From Oidiodendron maius Zn (Eukaryota; Ascomycota; Leotiomycetes; Myxotrichaceae): 64,000 nucleotides of DNA. Shown here piece by piece: positions 21,338 to 33,170 of the stretch (its first letter is position 1; every line of letters starts with the position of its first letter). Made by a program: the position numbers and the translations under genes. Location: contig KN832870.1 in the NCBI GenBank assembly GCA_000827325.1, positions 310,001-374,000 of the forward strand, in the 5' to 3' direction. The notes beneath the pieces are model-generated. The model had not been told where the DNA came from, ran no database searches, and worked only from the letters and a program-made list of their open reading frames with translations.

Positions 21338-22961
21338 ATGTCCGAAAGAAAATCAATCCTATTCCTAACGAATCATGAATTCGGCCAGTCTAACGTAGTT
21401 CTTGCAGTGGCTTATGAGCTTCTCATACAAAATGAACTCGACGTGCACATCGCGTCCTGGTCTCCACTGCAGTCTCGAGCCCTGGCATTATCAGAACGCG
21501 TTCAGACTGAGAAGGCAGGAACTTCAATCCGTCCCATCACATTTCATTCGTTCCCGCTACAATCAGTACTTGACTCTTGGCTGAAAAACACCACTAAAAG
21601 TGCCAAAGCCGATTTACCTCACCCACCGGGTCTCAATGGAGCGGCTCGATTGAGAAGGCTTACTCCTCAGGTCCTCGCGGCTTGGGATCCCGAAGAGCAC
21701 ATTAAGTTGTATGAATGGTGCGGGGAACTTGTGGGAAAGGTTAAGCCATCACTCGTTGTGCTAGACCCATTTCTTGCACCAGCACACGACACGTGTAGGA
21801 AATTGAAATTGAATCACGCAATCTTGAGCCCATGTACTTTGGCATCAGGTCTTATTCCACAGCAGCCATGGCTTGCTGCATTTTGGAAATATCCGGGGTA
21901 TGTGTAGCATTCGTCACGAGTAATGTATTCTCGCATACTGACTAGTCAAAGACCCGCCACCGGCTTCTCCTACCCATTACCGTGGAGCAAGATTCCCACA
22001 AATATCTACTGCATATTTACAATGATTGCCTGCCTGTGGGATCCTCGAATTAAAACACTTAATGCAGTGCGATCTTCACATGGTATCAACGATAGATTAG
22101 CTTCCTTTACCCCATGGGTGACGGACATCCCGCACATCTGTCCTTCACTCCCTGAAATTGACCTCCCCATGACCATTACCTCAAATGCCCATCTCTGTGG
22201 CCCCATTCTCCTTGCCACGACCCCTGTCGCACACAGTGACTCTTCACTCCTCGAATGGCTACAGAAAGCGCCCACTGTCCTGGTTGCTCTGGGCACTCAT
22301 CACGAAGCACGAGCAGATATTGTGCGTGAACTTGCCCTTGGTATTCGCGTACTCCTTGATTCACGGCCCGATATCCAAGTCCTGTGGAAATTGAAAGCTG
22401 ATGAGAGCTCTCAAGATGAAGATGATCATATGGTTTTGGCTTCTCTAGGAGGGAAAATACAAAAGGGAAGAGTTAGGATTGACAGTTGGTTGAAGGCAGA
22501 TCCGGTTGCTCTATTGGAGACGGGGAATATCGTTTGCTTTGTACACCATGGTGGTGCGAACTCATATTTTGAAGCTACCTGGTATGTTCTCCCTGCTCGG
22601 CCTACCAGTGGAAACCGTTGCAACTGATCTCTATACTAGGGCCGGCATTCCGCAAATTGTGGTGCCACAGTGGTACGATACGTATGACTACGCTACCCGT
22701 GTAGAGTATCTTGGCATAGGAGTATACGGGAATAAAGTCGCTGGTCACACATGTAAGGTTGACATGGAGAATTATAAAGCTCCACGGATGATCGATGCCA
22801 AGGAGTTTGGAGGCGCTCTCTTGAAGGTAGTTGGTGCGAACAAGGGCGATACTGCTGCCAATGTGATGAAGGAAAGGGCCAGGGCCGTCGGTGAACTTTG
22901 CAAGAAGTCTGGAGGGCGGGTTCAAGCTGCTCAGATCCTTACGGACTTAGCTATTTCATGA
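21338..22961 (+). CDS. UDP-glycosyltransferase (GT1 family)
   Basis: Three exons, 21338-21897, 21952-22581 and 22640-22961, giving 503 aa. Donors are GTATGT twice and phases match; the second junction restores EATWAGIPQ. The N-terminal acceptor domain begins SILFLTNHEFGQSNVV. The C-terminal nucleotide-sugar domain has VLVALGTH and the donor-binding block HHGGANSYFEATWAGIPQIV, followed by PQWYDTYDYA. This matches fungal GT1 enzymes that put a sugar from a UDP-sugar onto a lipid, sterol or polyketide-like acceptor. No signal peptide is present. It is in tandem with an FAD monooxygenase 565 bases downstream, so the two may modify the same small molecule. Confidence 0.88.
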
Positions 22962-23526
22962 TAAGTCCACAGTTTCAGAGATCGAGTATGACGGTCTAGG
23001 AACTTTTCAGCCATCCAAGGCTGCGTGCGACAAAACTGGTCCGGCGAAGGGTGTGTAGGATCAAGTAAGCGACTGCGGCTTAGACGATGAGACCCGAGAG
23101 CTTCCGCCAAGATCAAGCGTACTTGTAAGCCAGAGCCCCGTGATTTCGGTAGAGTAAATATAGAGGGCTAATCAGACTTGACCCACTGGCAATCAAGTAT
23201 ATTTTTATTCAAACATTAGTTTCCGCCTTTGTGCTATGTTGTTAGTGAGCGATTACTAGACTGAGCGATGCTGCGCCACAACTTCCATTCCTGATATTTA
23301 AGCCACTTCCGCTGGGAGAAGTAAGAGAAGATCAAATTCGGTTAGAGATTTGAATTTACACCGTGCACGACAGTTTTGCTGACGCCAACGATTACGTTAG
23401 TAAGCATGCTGACGATTATGTTCTTAAAGGTTTTGCCGCGAGATGAGATAAGACCCGATCTCTTAAGAACACAGTCATCAATTGCGCAGGTCAAAACAGT
23501 AACCACCGCGACAAAGGAAGAAGCAA
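22962..23526. other. Intergenic, promoter of the FAD monooxygenase
   Basis: No gene. The motifs seen in the 7.8-18.6 kb promoters were not found here. Confidence 0.45.
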
Positions 23527-24994
23527 ATGCCACCATCATCAGCCCATCAGTTCCGGGTAGTGATCGTCGGCGGAGGACCAGTTGGTCTTTGCCTCGCTCA
23601 TGCCCTATCACATGCGGGCATCGAATATGTGCTGTTGGAGCGAAGGGACAGCGTCGTCGAGGAGTCGGGCTTCGGCCTCGCCCTCTGGCCACATGGCGTA
23701 CGGATCCTCGACCAGCTCGGTCTGCTGGAGGAGGCCCGCGAGATATACCTGCCGATGAGCGACAAATACAACTACTGGCCAGATGGGTCAGAGATTAGCC
23801 ATAATAATTTATACGACGTGATCGAGAAGAAGTAAGTAGCTCGCTACACTGGCCTGTGCTATTCTGGTCGCCGGAACCTGTACCTTATCTCTGACATGCC
23901 TGGACACTGACGAGGAGCATAGTCACGGTCACCCTTGGATGCTGTTTCGTCGGCAGAAACTCCTGGATCTTTTTTACAGGCGACTTCCTGAAAATAAGAA
24001 ACGAATATTAACATCGAAGAAGGTTATTTCTATTGATTCGCACGCCCAGGGCGTCAAGGTCCGCTGCGACGATGGCAGCGTTGAGGAAGGGTCCATCGTC
24101 ATTGGCTGCGATGGAGTGCACAGCATTGTTCGCGGAATAATGCGTGAACTGGCTCTAAAGTCATCAGCTAAGACCGCCAATGTGGAACGGCCGATGGCGG
24201 CACAATATCAGCTCCTCGCAGGCCACATACGTCGAATCCCTAATCTAGAGCCCAATCGGCTGTGGGAAATCCGGAACAATGCCCTCAGCATGCAGATATT
24301 CATGTCAGAGGATCAGGGTTGGTTTCTTATTTATAAACGACTCGCGGCGCCGGCCTACCAGTATACCAGGTACACGGACGAGGATGCAGAAGCGTTTGCC
24401 AAAGAAATTATGGATTACCCGGTCATGCAGGGCATGAAGTTCCGGGATCTCTGGGACGTTCGGAAATGGGTTCGATTGGTGAATATCGAGGAGGGAATCG
24501 TCAAGAACTGGCACTGGGACCGCATCGTTCTCGTGGGCGACTCCGCGCATAAGATGACGCCGAACGCGGGACTCAGCGTCAACCAAGGTTTCCAGGGGGT
24601 TGCGGCATTGACAAACATCCTGCTCAAGCTCTTGTTAAAAACCCCCAACCCAGACACGAAGGCCCTGACAGCAGCATTCGGAGCGTACCAGGCACAGACG
24701 GAGAAGGGGGCAAAGGACAGTCTGTGGCTGTCGAAGCTCTATACACGCACCACTTCCTGGCACAACATCTTGTACAAGCTGGCTGATTTTGCGGGGCCGT
24801 ATCTCGGCGGGGATCTGGTGCTGTTCAGGACTCTTGCATCGCCTATCGTGATGCAAGGCCTTGTTCTAGACTTCCTTCCGGAACCGGGATACAAGGCAGG
24901 CCGTCTGAAGTGGGCCAACAAAGTTTCCAAAGAGAAGAGAGAGAATGGAGTGGTAGATGGGAGCTTGAGACAGGATCATGGAAAGGTTTCTTAA
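23527..24994 (+). CDS. FAD-dependent monooxygenase (PHBH fold)
   Basis: Two exons, 23527-23831 and 23923-24994, giving 458 aa; donor GTAAGT, acceptor CATAG, phase restored as IEKN|HGHPWM. The three FAD sites are present: VVIVGGGPVG at residues 11-20 (GxGxxG), the DG motif in VIGCDGVHSIVR, and the GD motif in VLVGDSAHKMTPNAG. A hydrophobic C-terminal stretch is typical of the fungal PaxM-like group that hydroxylates or epoxidises prenylated or aromatic metabolites. It uses NAD(P)H and O2. Salicylate-hydroxylase-type activity is the alternative. It lies directly after the glycosyltransferase on the same strand, so hydroxylation followed by glycosylation of one compound is plausible. Confidence 0.88.
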
Positions 24995-26210
24995 GACGTG
25001 GATTGTAGCTGGATACTAGAAGTGGCCAACAATGTTACAATGGATAACTAGATTAATAGAGGTTGCTCGAAATCGCAATAGAGGTTTCATTAGGATCCTA
25101 TGTTACATCACAACCAGACATCCTGAAGAGTTCGTTAGTTTAAATCACAATTGTATCACACTAATATGGTCACTTGGACAGCCGGCTTCCCCTAACCCAA
25201 TTTTTTGACTTGTTGGCCAGCGGTTCTATGCGCTCAAATTCCTTGGCAAGGTTGCTCAGGCTCTACTCCCGCGCTCAGTCACGTTCCTACTCTCGTTTTC
25301 GGCGGCCAAATATTGTTTATATTCTTCGGCTCTACCCTAAAAATATTGTCAACTCTACAAGACCACACTCACAGAGACTAAGTCAGCTTCAAGGAAGTCT
25401 ATAAAAGGCCCCCGCCCCCCGCGTCTCTCGCTAAGGATTCCTACGTGCATTATTATTAAAGAAAGCAATATCGCCAATTGCAGCCTGATGACTCTGACTA
25501 CCATAATGTCAGATCAATGTCGGACACTCCCTTGTTTCCCCATAAATTTCCTTGGCAACAATAAATCGGTGTCTGTCGCAGCAGCATCCTCTTCGCTCTA
25601 AGCTAGTAAGCCGTTGATAGCCCTGTCTGGATCCCATGTGTTATCCAGGTATGAGTAGTCTGAACTTGAAGCACACGCTGTTACTTCAAGAATGTTAAAG
25701 TGGCTTGGCCACCCGTGAATTCTTCTTTCTTAAAGTCATTGCGCGCGTGGTGAGGAGGGCATCCTTCCACTAAGTGGTGGAAGCGACGTTCTGCTGGCGA
25801 GAAAGAGGCCTCTAGAGGGAATATAGGGTCAAGGCTGAAATAGAATTGAGATCCTGTACAGCTGACTTGGTTATGAGACAGTAGCCGGGTGTATCCTAAA
25901 TGCGACTCGGCTTCAACTGGTCACTCTACTCTGGGTTGTGACCAATGCTCTGCAAAGGATGGCCTGATAATTCTTTCCATGGCGAAGATGTCCTCGCTTC
26001 CATCAAAAGCGCCATGGATCGGGTTGGCTATATTATAGCAAATGAACTCAGTCTTCATTAAAAAGAAAGTACTAACAAAAACTACATAGCTCTGTGGACT
26101 TCCGCTCATTCTTACAATCCATTAATCCCAACGTCACCTTGACGTATATCCTATTCATTCCACTCCTGCACCTAGCTTGTCGTCGCATTTCATACACCCA
26201 GAGAAAGTTA
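24995..26210. other. Intergenic, nothing recognised
   Basis: A TATA-like CTATAAAAGG occurs near 25398, followed by a C-run. No supported gene. Confidence 0.4.
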
Positions 26211-29027
26211 TTAGTTCACCACTCGCGGATGAGCCGGAAGATTTGGTCTCTTAAGTCCAAATTTTATCTTGTTGACCCTATCCATGCGATTCAAGACAGT
26301 CGTCGGCATCCTCAATACAGTCTCACGATACAGCGTCCCGGTAGCCCAATCATAAGAGCAGCCAATAGCACGTTTCATACCGCCCTCAGAACCGCAGATG
26401 ATGAGCGCGATGGGTGGGCGTATGGCTTGGAACATTGTTACTTCCATGGAATATGTATCCACGATTGTAAAGATCTATAGAAAGTTAATCACGCAGTGCA
26501 AATGAGATTGATGAAACATACCCTCTGCTCGCCGGGGCCAGCAGTCTTCGCCCTCTCCACGAGGTTCTGGACATCGATATCGTCCATGGGGTCGACTGCA
26601 ACGCATTCTCCGAAGCTATTCTTCTGATGTCTCGAAAGAGGTGATCCATTAGTAGACCAACGTAGACGATTGAAATTGCCCCCAAAGATACATCTCTCGA
26701 TCGTTGCCAGGTTGATGTAGCCTTCGAGCCCAAACACCACGGCTTGGGTATTCCGAAACTTCCCACCGAGTACGATTTGTAAGAGCCGCGGAGCCATGAG
26801 CCATGCTGGGAACCCCATCAGAAGCAGGATAACGCCAATAGCAATGAGAGGATTTCCAGCGCCGGTGGAGCCACCAGAGTAATAGTAATCCGATGTCGCT
26901 GGAGTGTTTTCTTGCGCCCCTACCCCAATGAGGATGAAGCCGAGAAGCACGAATGTCGATGCGAAGTGGAGTAGCTTCCATGATAGCCACCGTCTCCATG
27001 ACAAGTTTCTGGTGCTCCAAATTTGTTGGAATGAATCCCACTGGATGCTGGTGCCGTAGGCTCCATCAATGATTATCGTATCATCTTCACCAACGCCTGC
27101 TACTTGACAGGTGGGATAGATGTCCCAGAGGCTACATCCATACACATCACCCATTTCATGCCACTCATGGCATAGGTCCTTGGGCAGGGTGCATATCACG
27201 CGTTCGAGTAGCAAATCGCTGTCGTTCATAAGAGAGAGCCTGACGAGATGTTAGCACTGACTAGAACATTATACATTCTTCTATCGCCAAAGTAGAGGAA
27301 GGATATGGCGAGCGAATTACTTGCCTCGCAAAAGCTTGGAAACCAGTATCAGTGCGGTCAATCTTCGGGCGCAACCTCAGTAAACCCATAAGTACATATG
27401 AGTGATCGCCTGGCAGGTACTGGGTAGTCTTTCGAGATTGGAGGCATTCAAGAGCCAAGGTCACTAACTCAAGGCGACTGAGTCCAAGGGAGCCTTGGTA
27501 GTGATCAACCAGTTGCCTGCTGACAGTTGCATCTGCCCACACTTGGCCGGCAAATTGACCTTTTGGAATGACGAGCGGCGTTTCGAGTTGTCCGTTACGA
27601 AGATACACTCTGACCTCATTGCTCTGACTGAGGAGGACTTCGGGGAAGGTCCACATGCGCTCTCCCCACTGTTGTAGAAGTTTTTTGGTGGTCGTGGCGT
27701 AGGTGGTTTTTGATGGAGCTCCGACAGCAATCACCATAGCTTTAGCGCCGCGCATAATGTCGCTGATGCGGTATACCTAACAAGATATTAGTGAATTCTG
27801 GGGACTGTCTTCGATATATGCTCATACATCTTCTTCTAGCTCGCTCGCATCCGGCATGCAGCTGCATGCGATCCAATAAGCGGGAAGTTGTGCGTCTCTG
27901 GCTGCCCTCTCAGCGATCTGATGGAGAGCTTCCATGTCCTCTGTCGAGTCGTGATTGAACTGCTCAGCTGAGTATGCAACAAAGACATAGTTCAGGATAT
28001 TGTCTGATTCGTGTTGCGTTCGCCATGTCGTTACTAACATTGGAATCACGCCTTGCAGTTTGCTCTCTTCTGGGCTTTTGAGAAAACACAGATATCGCGG
28101 ATTGAGAAGCCGTCGAGTTATCAGGCTAGCAGGACTAATTTCTTTAGACGGGTGCCTTTTTGGGGCATTTTCGATTTGGTTCCGCGCTGTCTTTGCGTAC
28201 CCGTGGAATTTGTATAGGAGGGGTGGATATTTACCGTCGGCTCTAGGCATGGAATCTGTTCCCAATGACTGCTCGCTTTTGTCAGCTGATATGCCAGTGA
28301 TGGATATGAATATACATAACCAAGGACGGCCTCAGTCTCTAAAAACAACTCAATGATTGAAAAAATAGGAGCCCAAAAAGGGTGGAAGGATCCAGAAATG
28401 CGAACCCCTCTTAATAATTGAAATGATTTTGATGGTTAAGAACTAGCCAAGAACCATTCACCCAAGCTACAGATCTGAGGCTAACGTACCAAAAATGTCA
28501 GAGCAAAAGAGGACGGGATGAATTTCAGTAAAATAATTCCCCAGTCCTTCCAGCTCTGAGGATCAACAGAGAAGTCAATAGGCCAAGTCGCAATTCGCAC
28601 ATTCAGAGGAGCAACATTGCGGATAAAGGTACGGCGCCAGGTCATTTTCCCTTGACTATCGTAAAGTTGGTCCGTAGCCTGGACATGCAGTTCCTCTAAA
28701 CGGCCGTCCACAGGGTTGAGGTATCGATCGTCAATTGAGACAGTGAGTACTCGATCCATGGCATCCCGATGTCTATAAGTTTTAGTAGAATCGTACTTGA
28801 AGGTTGGAAGTTGGTACAAGTGCGGCTTCTTGAACCTAAAACGAGTTTCTGGATCGAAAAAGTGTAGAGATCCTTTCAAGTGGATGGACCTCTTTGCCTA
28901 GCCAGTAAATTGGTCTTAGAGAATGCTTAATTCGCTTGGTAAAGCTACGTACAACAGAAGTATCATTGTACTCATCAACTTCTACTGCAGGAATGTAGGC
29001 CGCAGAATTTGGTTTCTGTTCCATCAC
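26211..29027 (-). pseudogene. HET-like membrane protein gene, probably damaged
   Basis: Minus-strand blocks read in order: 28836-29027 (MMEQKPNSAAYIPAVEV, YWLGKEVHP), 28481-28879 (FDPETRFRFKKPHLYQLPTF), 27822-28348 (RYLCFLKSPEES, FVAYSAEQF, YWIACSCMP), 27261-27755 (YRISDIMRGAKAMVIAVG, GERMWTFPEVLLS, GDHSYVLMGLLR), 26489-27229 (two membrane spans) and 26211-26462. Together they make a roughly 900-residue protein of a large fungal group with HET-like features. The MWTFPEVLLS and GDHSYVLMGLL stretches correspond to the HET pattern of a tryptophan-rich core and 'DKIYALLGL'. One intron has a GC donor (GCGAG|GCAAGT). About two frame discontinuities between early blocks make it unlikely to be functional as read. 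Family members are linked to non-self recognition; that role here is inference. Confidence 0.6.
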
Positions 29028-30660
29028 TCAGTTATCGCTGACCGAGACAGCAGCTCTTCAGAAATCGTACCACGGAACCTGGCTAGGATGCAAGCGGAGA
29101 TATACCAGATGCGATTCCTTGAGGCTGATATACCTAATTTGCATTATCAGCTCTATGATTCCATTTCATTTGGTTTCTACATACTGGCGTCTGGGGAGGC
29201 TGCAGAGGCTGATTTTTTACTTGTTGCTGTGGAGGGTGGGACCCAGATGTGTGGATAGGCTGAGGAGACTGCTGCCCAGGCAAGTAACCGTCGCCATGAG
29301 CCTGCGAATCCTTGATTCTGTCAGCGGTGTGTCGGACGTATGTAGAAGCGGTGATATCGGTTTCTTTAACTTGTAGCGAGAAGAACCTACAGTATGTGGC
29401 GTGTTTGCGCCGGGAATATATCCTCCACCATGTTGTTTCATTTGGCTAGCCTAAGGTTCCGATTAACAGTTGTCGTAATAATTAGAGTCTTTACGTCATA
29501 CCATATTGTCGAAGTTTCTATGGCAGAGACAATGCGGATGTTTGCAGGTCGAAGCTTAGCGGTACGATCTGCCAAATCAAAACGAATAAAAAGTCAATGG
29601 GATTGTATTGCGGTTTAAATGCCGCTGAGGTTGCTTCCTAGATAGCGGCGGAGCCTCAGAATCCCTCAGAGAGAGGCAAAGAAGCATCTGCTGACGAGGC
29701 TGTTATCATCCACCAATGAAGTTCCTACACTGCTGCCACTTCAAGAGCTGAGTTCTCACCTGCGCGCCAATTCCGGGAATAACAGGCCTTCTATTGGGAG
29801 GGAGAAAATGGCGCTCAATATTTCAATTCTCGGCCGTTCAGGTGACAGCCATAAATCATGGGTTGGTCTCCTCGAGAAGCATGGCCTGAGTTTCATGGCT
29901 TGGCAGATACTCCTGTCTTCTTTCCTGCCCTATTTTACATCTATATTTGGAGCTTAAAAAATCCATAAAAGAGCCCTTTCTGCAGCAAGTCGACTTAATA
30001 AATGGATAAAGACTAGATTCGGAAGCGCACTCTCTTTTCAAGTATATAGAAATTAAATAGCTTACTGGTGCTGGATTTTGAAAAGCCTCCGTGGATTATT
30101 TGAAAGCACCGGGAGATAGAGAATAGATGTACGAAATCACGGGTAATTCCTTCAAAATGGCGGCAGCTTTTCAAGCGTGGGCGTTCCAGGCGTAACATTT
30201 CCAGGCGTGGTATGTGTGCCTTGAATCCCATGAGAGGATTGGCAAAATATGCATTCGCGGCACGGGAACTAAACGCACTGAGTTATTGGATAACAGGACA
30301 AAAAGAAAAGGGCGAGGCTGAAGGTGAAGAATGTCACTGACGAGATTTATGAACACATTGGTATGAGGGCTTAAGCCTTTGGGAATATTGGCGGCGTTGG
30401 AAACGCTGTGTATCAGCCCCTCGCTGGGAGACGAATCGTGGTGCGATATTATTAGACAATATGCACAAAAGCCTCGGCGCACACCGGGATGTGCCGTAGC
30501 CGCCATCGTTCAAGAAATCTCAGCTGGACTTGCCACAATGCTCATTTAATGTGCCCATCAGAAAACCCCCATACATTCCATTGCAGACATCTGGATCCGG
30601 CTCAAACCCCTGGCCGACTCTCTAATAGTGCATACTATGCAACAACAGAATTTTTAGGCA
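29028..30660. other. Spacer between the HET-like and CorA-like genes
   Basis: Short frames only. It separates two genes transcribed away from each other and presumably holds their promoters. Confidence 0.4.
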
Positions 30661-31358
30661 ATGTATCCTTTGAGAGAAGATGAAACTCGGTATACCGTGT
30701 ACGGACACAATGCTGGCATGCCTCTAAGGGGGGAAGATTTGGATTTAAAAGTTTTGGAGTGGGAATCAGGTATTTTCCAACGAACCTCCTTTTTGCAGCA
30801 CGTAACTAGTCTAGGGCTTCCCTCTGGAGAGTGGATCAAGGTCAAGGGTGTTGCTGAGCTTAAAAGAAGACCTATGTGCCAGCTTCGAATCATTTCCGCA
30901 CCGTTGGACAATGCAAAGGGTCATCTGGAGCTATTCAAACAGTACCGATTCCCAACGGGTTTTCTCTCCGAGCGTCTTCAGTCAGTCACACATTCATTTG
31001 GTAGCCGTAAAGAGAGCGATGGAAATCTAATTAACTACTGTAAGTCAAAAGGGGTCTTTAAAGTTTAGTACTGTACTATTCCTCGTTGTCCATCATACTT
31101 ATCGACAAGCTGGGTTGTTGAATCTAATAAGTCGTGAACGAGACTGTAGAATGTCAAAATGGTCTATCTACGTTATTGATTTCTAACGGGATACTAATGA
31201 ATCCCAACATTTCGTTTGACAAAGGTTTATGAGGGTGTTACCAATTCCCGCCAGAAGCATGCTCATTTATGAAAAGGTTCCTGGTTCCACTCCCTCTGCA
31301 AAAACATCAATATTGAGAAGGATAAGAATTGGCAACCCAAAATCAAGAATCCTGTAAG
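30661..31358 (+). pseudogene. N-terminal part of a CorA-like gene, reading uncertain
   Basis: The ATG at 30661 opens 135 codons (RYTVYGHNAGMPLRGEDLDL region). A second block at about 31226-31356 ends in RRIRIGNPKSRIL before a GTAAGT donor. Both resemble the cytoplasmic N-terminus of the CorA-like family that continues at 31430, but phases across the candidate introns do not agree. Either this part has decayed or an intron was missed. Confidence 0.4.
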
Positions 31359-31429
31359 TATCCCATATCAAGTCGGAAAATTAGATGGTACATATTGTTT
31401 CATTCGGAAACATGGTTTGCAGTTCATGA

Positions 31430-32482
31430 ATGTTCCTTGACTCAAAGAACTTGCTTGATGCTTTCAAACCGCTGACGCCATTAAAGAATGTCAAACAGAA
31501 TGCCAAGGAGCTAAGTCAAGCCGATTTTAGCTGGCTCCGCTCTGGGTTTTTCTTGAATTTACAACGAGGACCGGATACCAAAACAACTGTGACCTTGATA
31601 TGCTTTGGCGCTCCGCTGGAAATCGAACGGCGATTCAAGAATCTGACGCTGAATCTAGCCAGGGATGAAGTATTGCAAGATCCATTCATCTTATTTTATA
31701 TCATATTTGATGAGCTGTATCTTCAGTTGGACTCCATCGCATGGAAACTTGGCGAGGTCTTTGGCAATATGGAAACTGTAGGTCTAATTCCGCGATCCTT
31801 TAGAATACATCGTCACCAGCGATAAGTTCTAACTGAATTTTGCAATTCACAGAAAATACTCAATCGTGCAGCCGAACCAAGGTCTACAGCTGACAGAATT
31901 GATTTTGTCGGCTTGCACAATGTCTCGAAACACATAACGTATCTTTGTGAAGGCGCCGACGCAGCACTCTTCACTTTGCAGGGACTGATTCGGGAAGTCG
32001 AGCGATCAAAGGCACCGTTGACGATGAGACTCCCGACTCAAGACTCGCTGGACCACTGTGAAACTCTTTTCCAGTCCACGAAGCTCCGTCTCGTCAGTCT
32101 CGAGAAACGTATGGCCAATGTGATTAACCTTTCGTTCAACCTCGTAACGCAAGAAGACTCGTCGTCTACGAAAACCATTACTTTCATGACATTTGTATTC
32201 CTTCCTGCAGGCACGGTTGCAGCGATGTTCGGCAGCCAATTTTTCAATCTCAGCGTGGACAGTAATGGGGTCCCACATTTCGTAGTCAGCCCTGCATTCT
32301 GGATCTTTTGGGCAATAACATTGCCTATAACTGCAATTCTGTTAGCGCTTTGGATGTGGTGGCCTCGGCAAACGAAGAGACAATGGCCGGATACCGGGTA
32401 CAGCGGCAAATGGCAGGTTGCAGGTATAAAGTTGGCTAAGGGTTCTGAGTCAATGCGCCCTCCGCTTCAGCAGGCGGTTTGA
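31430..32482 (+). CDS. CorA-like Mg2+ transporter-type membrane protein
   Basis: Two exons are clear: 31430-31777 and 31853-32482, 325 aa from the ATG at 31430; the true protein probably starts further upstream (30661). The cytoplasmic part includes DFSWLRSGFFLNLQ and long helices (LFQSTKLRLVSLEKRMANVI). It is followed by the CorA-type pair of membrane spans, the first in MTFVFLPAGTVAAMFGSQFF and the second around SPAFWIFWAITLPITAILLA. The GMN ion-selectivity triplet of true CorA is replaced by GSQ. This change is common in the expanded fungal group of CorA-like proteins, so magnesium transport is doubtful. It is head-to-head with a HET-like gene. Confidence 0.7.
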
Positions 32483-33170
32483 GCCCTCTGACAGGTCCTC
32501 GAGATGTCAGCGAATGAATGCAAGACTATTTAGCTCATAAATAACTAATCCTATTCTAATCATCATATCATGGCATATCCTCTGCTATGGTACCGAGCGG
32601 CTTGCTCACCTCGCGATAGCCTCGACATCAATGACAAAGCGATCGTTTCCCGCTCTACAACATCGAATATAATACATGGCAGAATGAAGGTGATATATGA
32701 GTACCTTAGCGTGTTAGATTTTGTATTGACTAGCTATAAAAGAGCACCTTATGGCCTGTTTGCTTAGCCGCGATCTCTTCCGGGAGAATTGTGCTCTCGA
32801 TGGAGAGGTTTTCTTGGTAGAGAGACCTTTTCGATAGGATCTCTTCGTGAAGAGTTTTAAATAATGGGATTCTCTCGGCTACGAGCTCTCAATGGAGCAT
32901 TGCCTACGAGGAGAGTCTTGCACTGAGAGATCCCATCAAGAGCATATGCTCGATCTTGACATTGTAAGACTAGCCTTGACTTGAGGCACCAGCCGGGGCA
33001 GGGTCTAGGATGGCTAAATGTAAACCAATAACCCAAGTTCTCGGGTAGAGATCACGAAGTTAAGAAGTATAAAGGGGCGGAGCCGGAGATTAGATCGCTA
33101 GGGATAGAAGAGTATTATTCTGGTGGTGTGATTTTCGGTCAGTTTAGTTTTAATTTTCTTTAGGCTTCGA
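32483..33170. other. Intergenic with short GAGAG-rich repeats
   Basis: About 32760-32950 has many scattered CTCTC/GAGAG words in both directions. The stretch at 33000-33120 is GC-richer and not recognised. No gene. Confidence 0.35.

Noticed and set aside
5844-25000. Secondary-metabolite backbone cluster
   Set aside because: No polyketide synthase, peptide synthetase, terpene cyclase or prenyltransferase is present; only transport, tailoring and catabolic genes.
33000-33120. 5S rRNA-like or tRNA-like stretch
   Set aside because: No box A/B/C pattern, no foldable rRNA or cloverleaf could be written from it.
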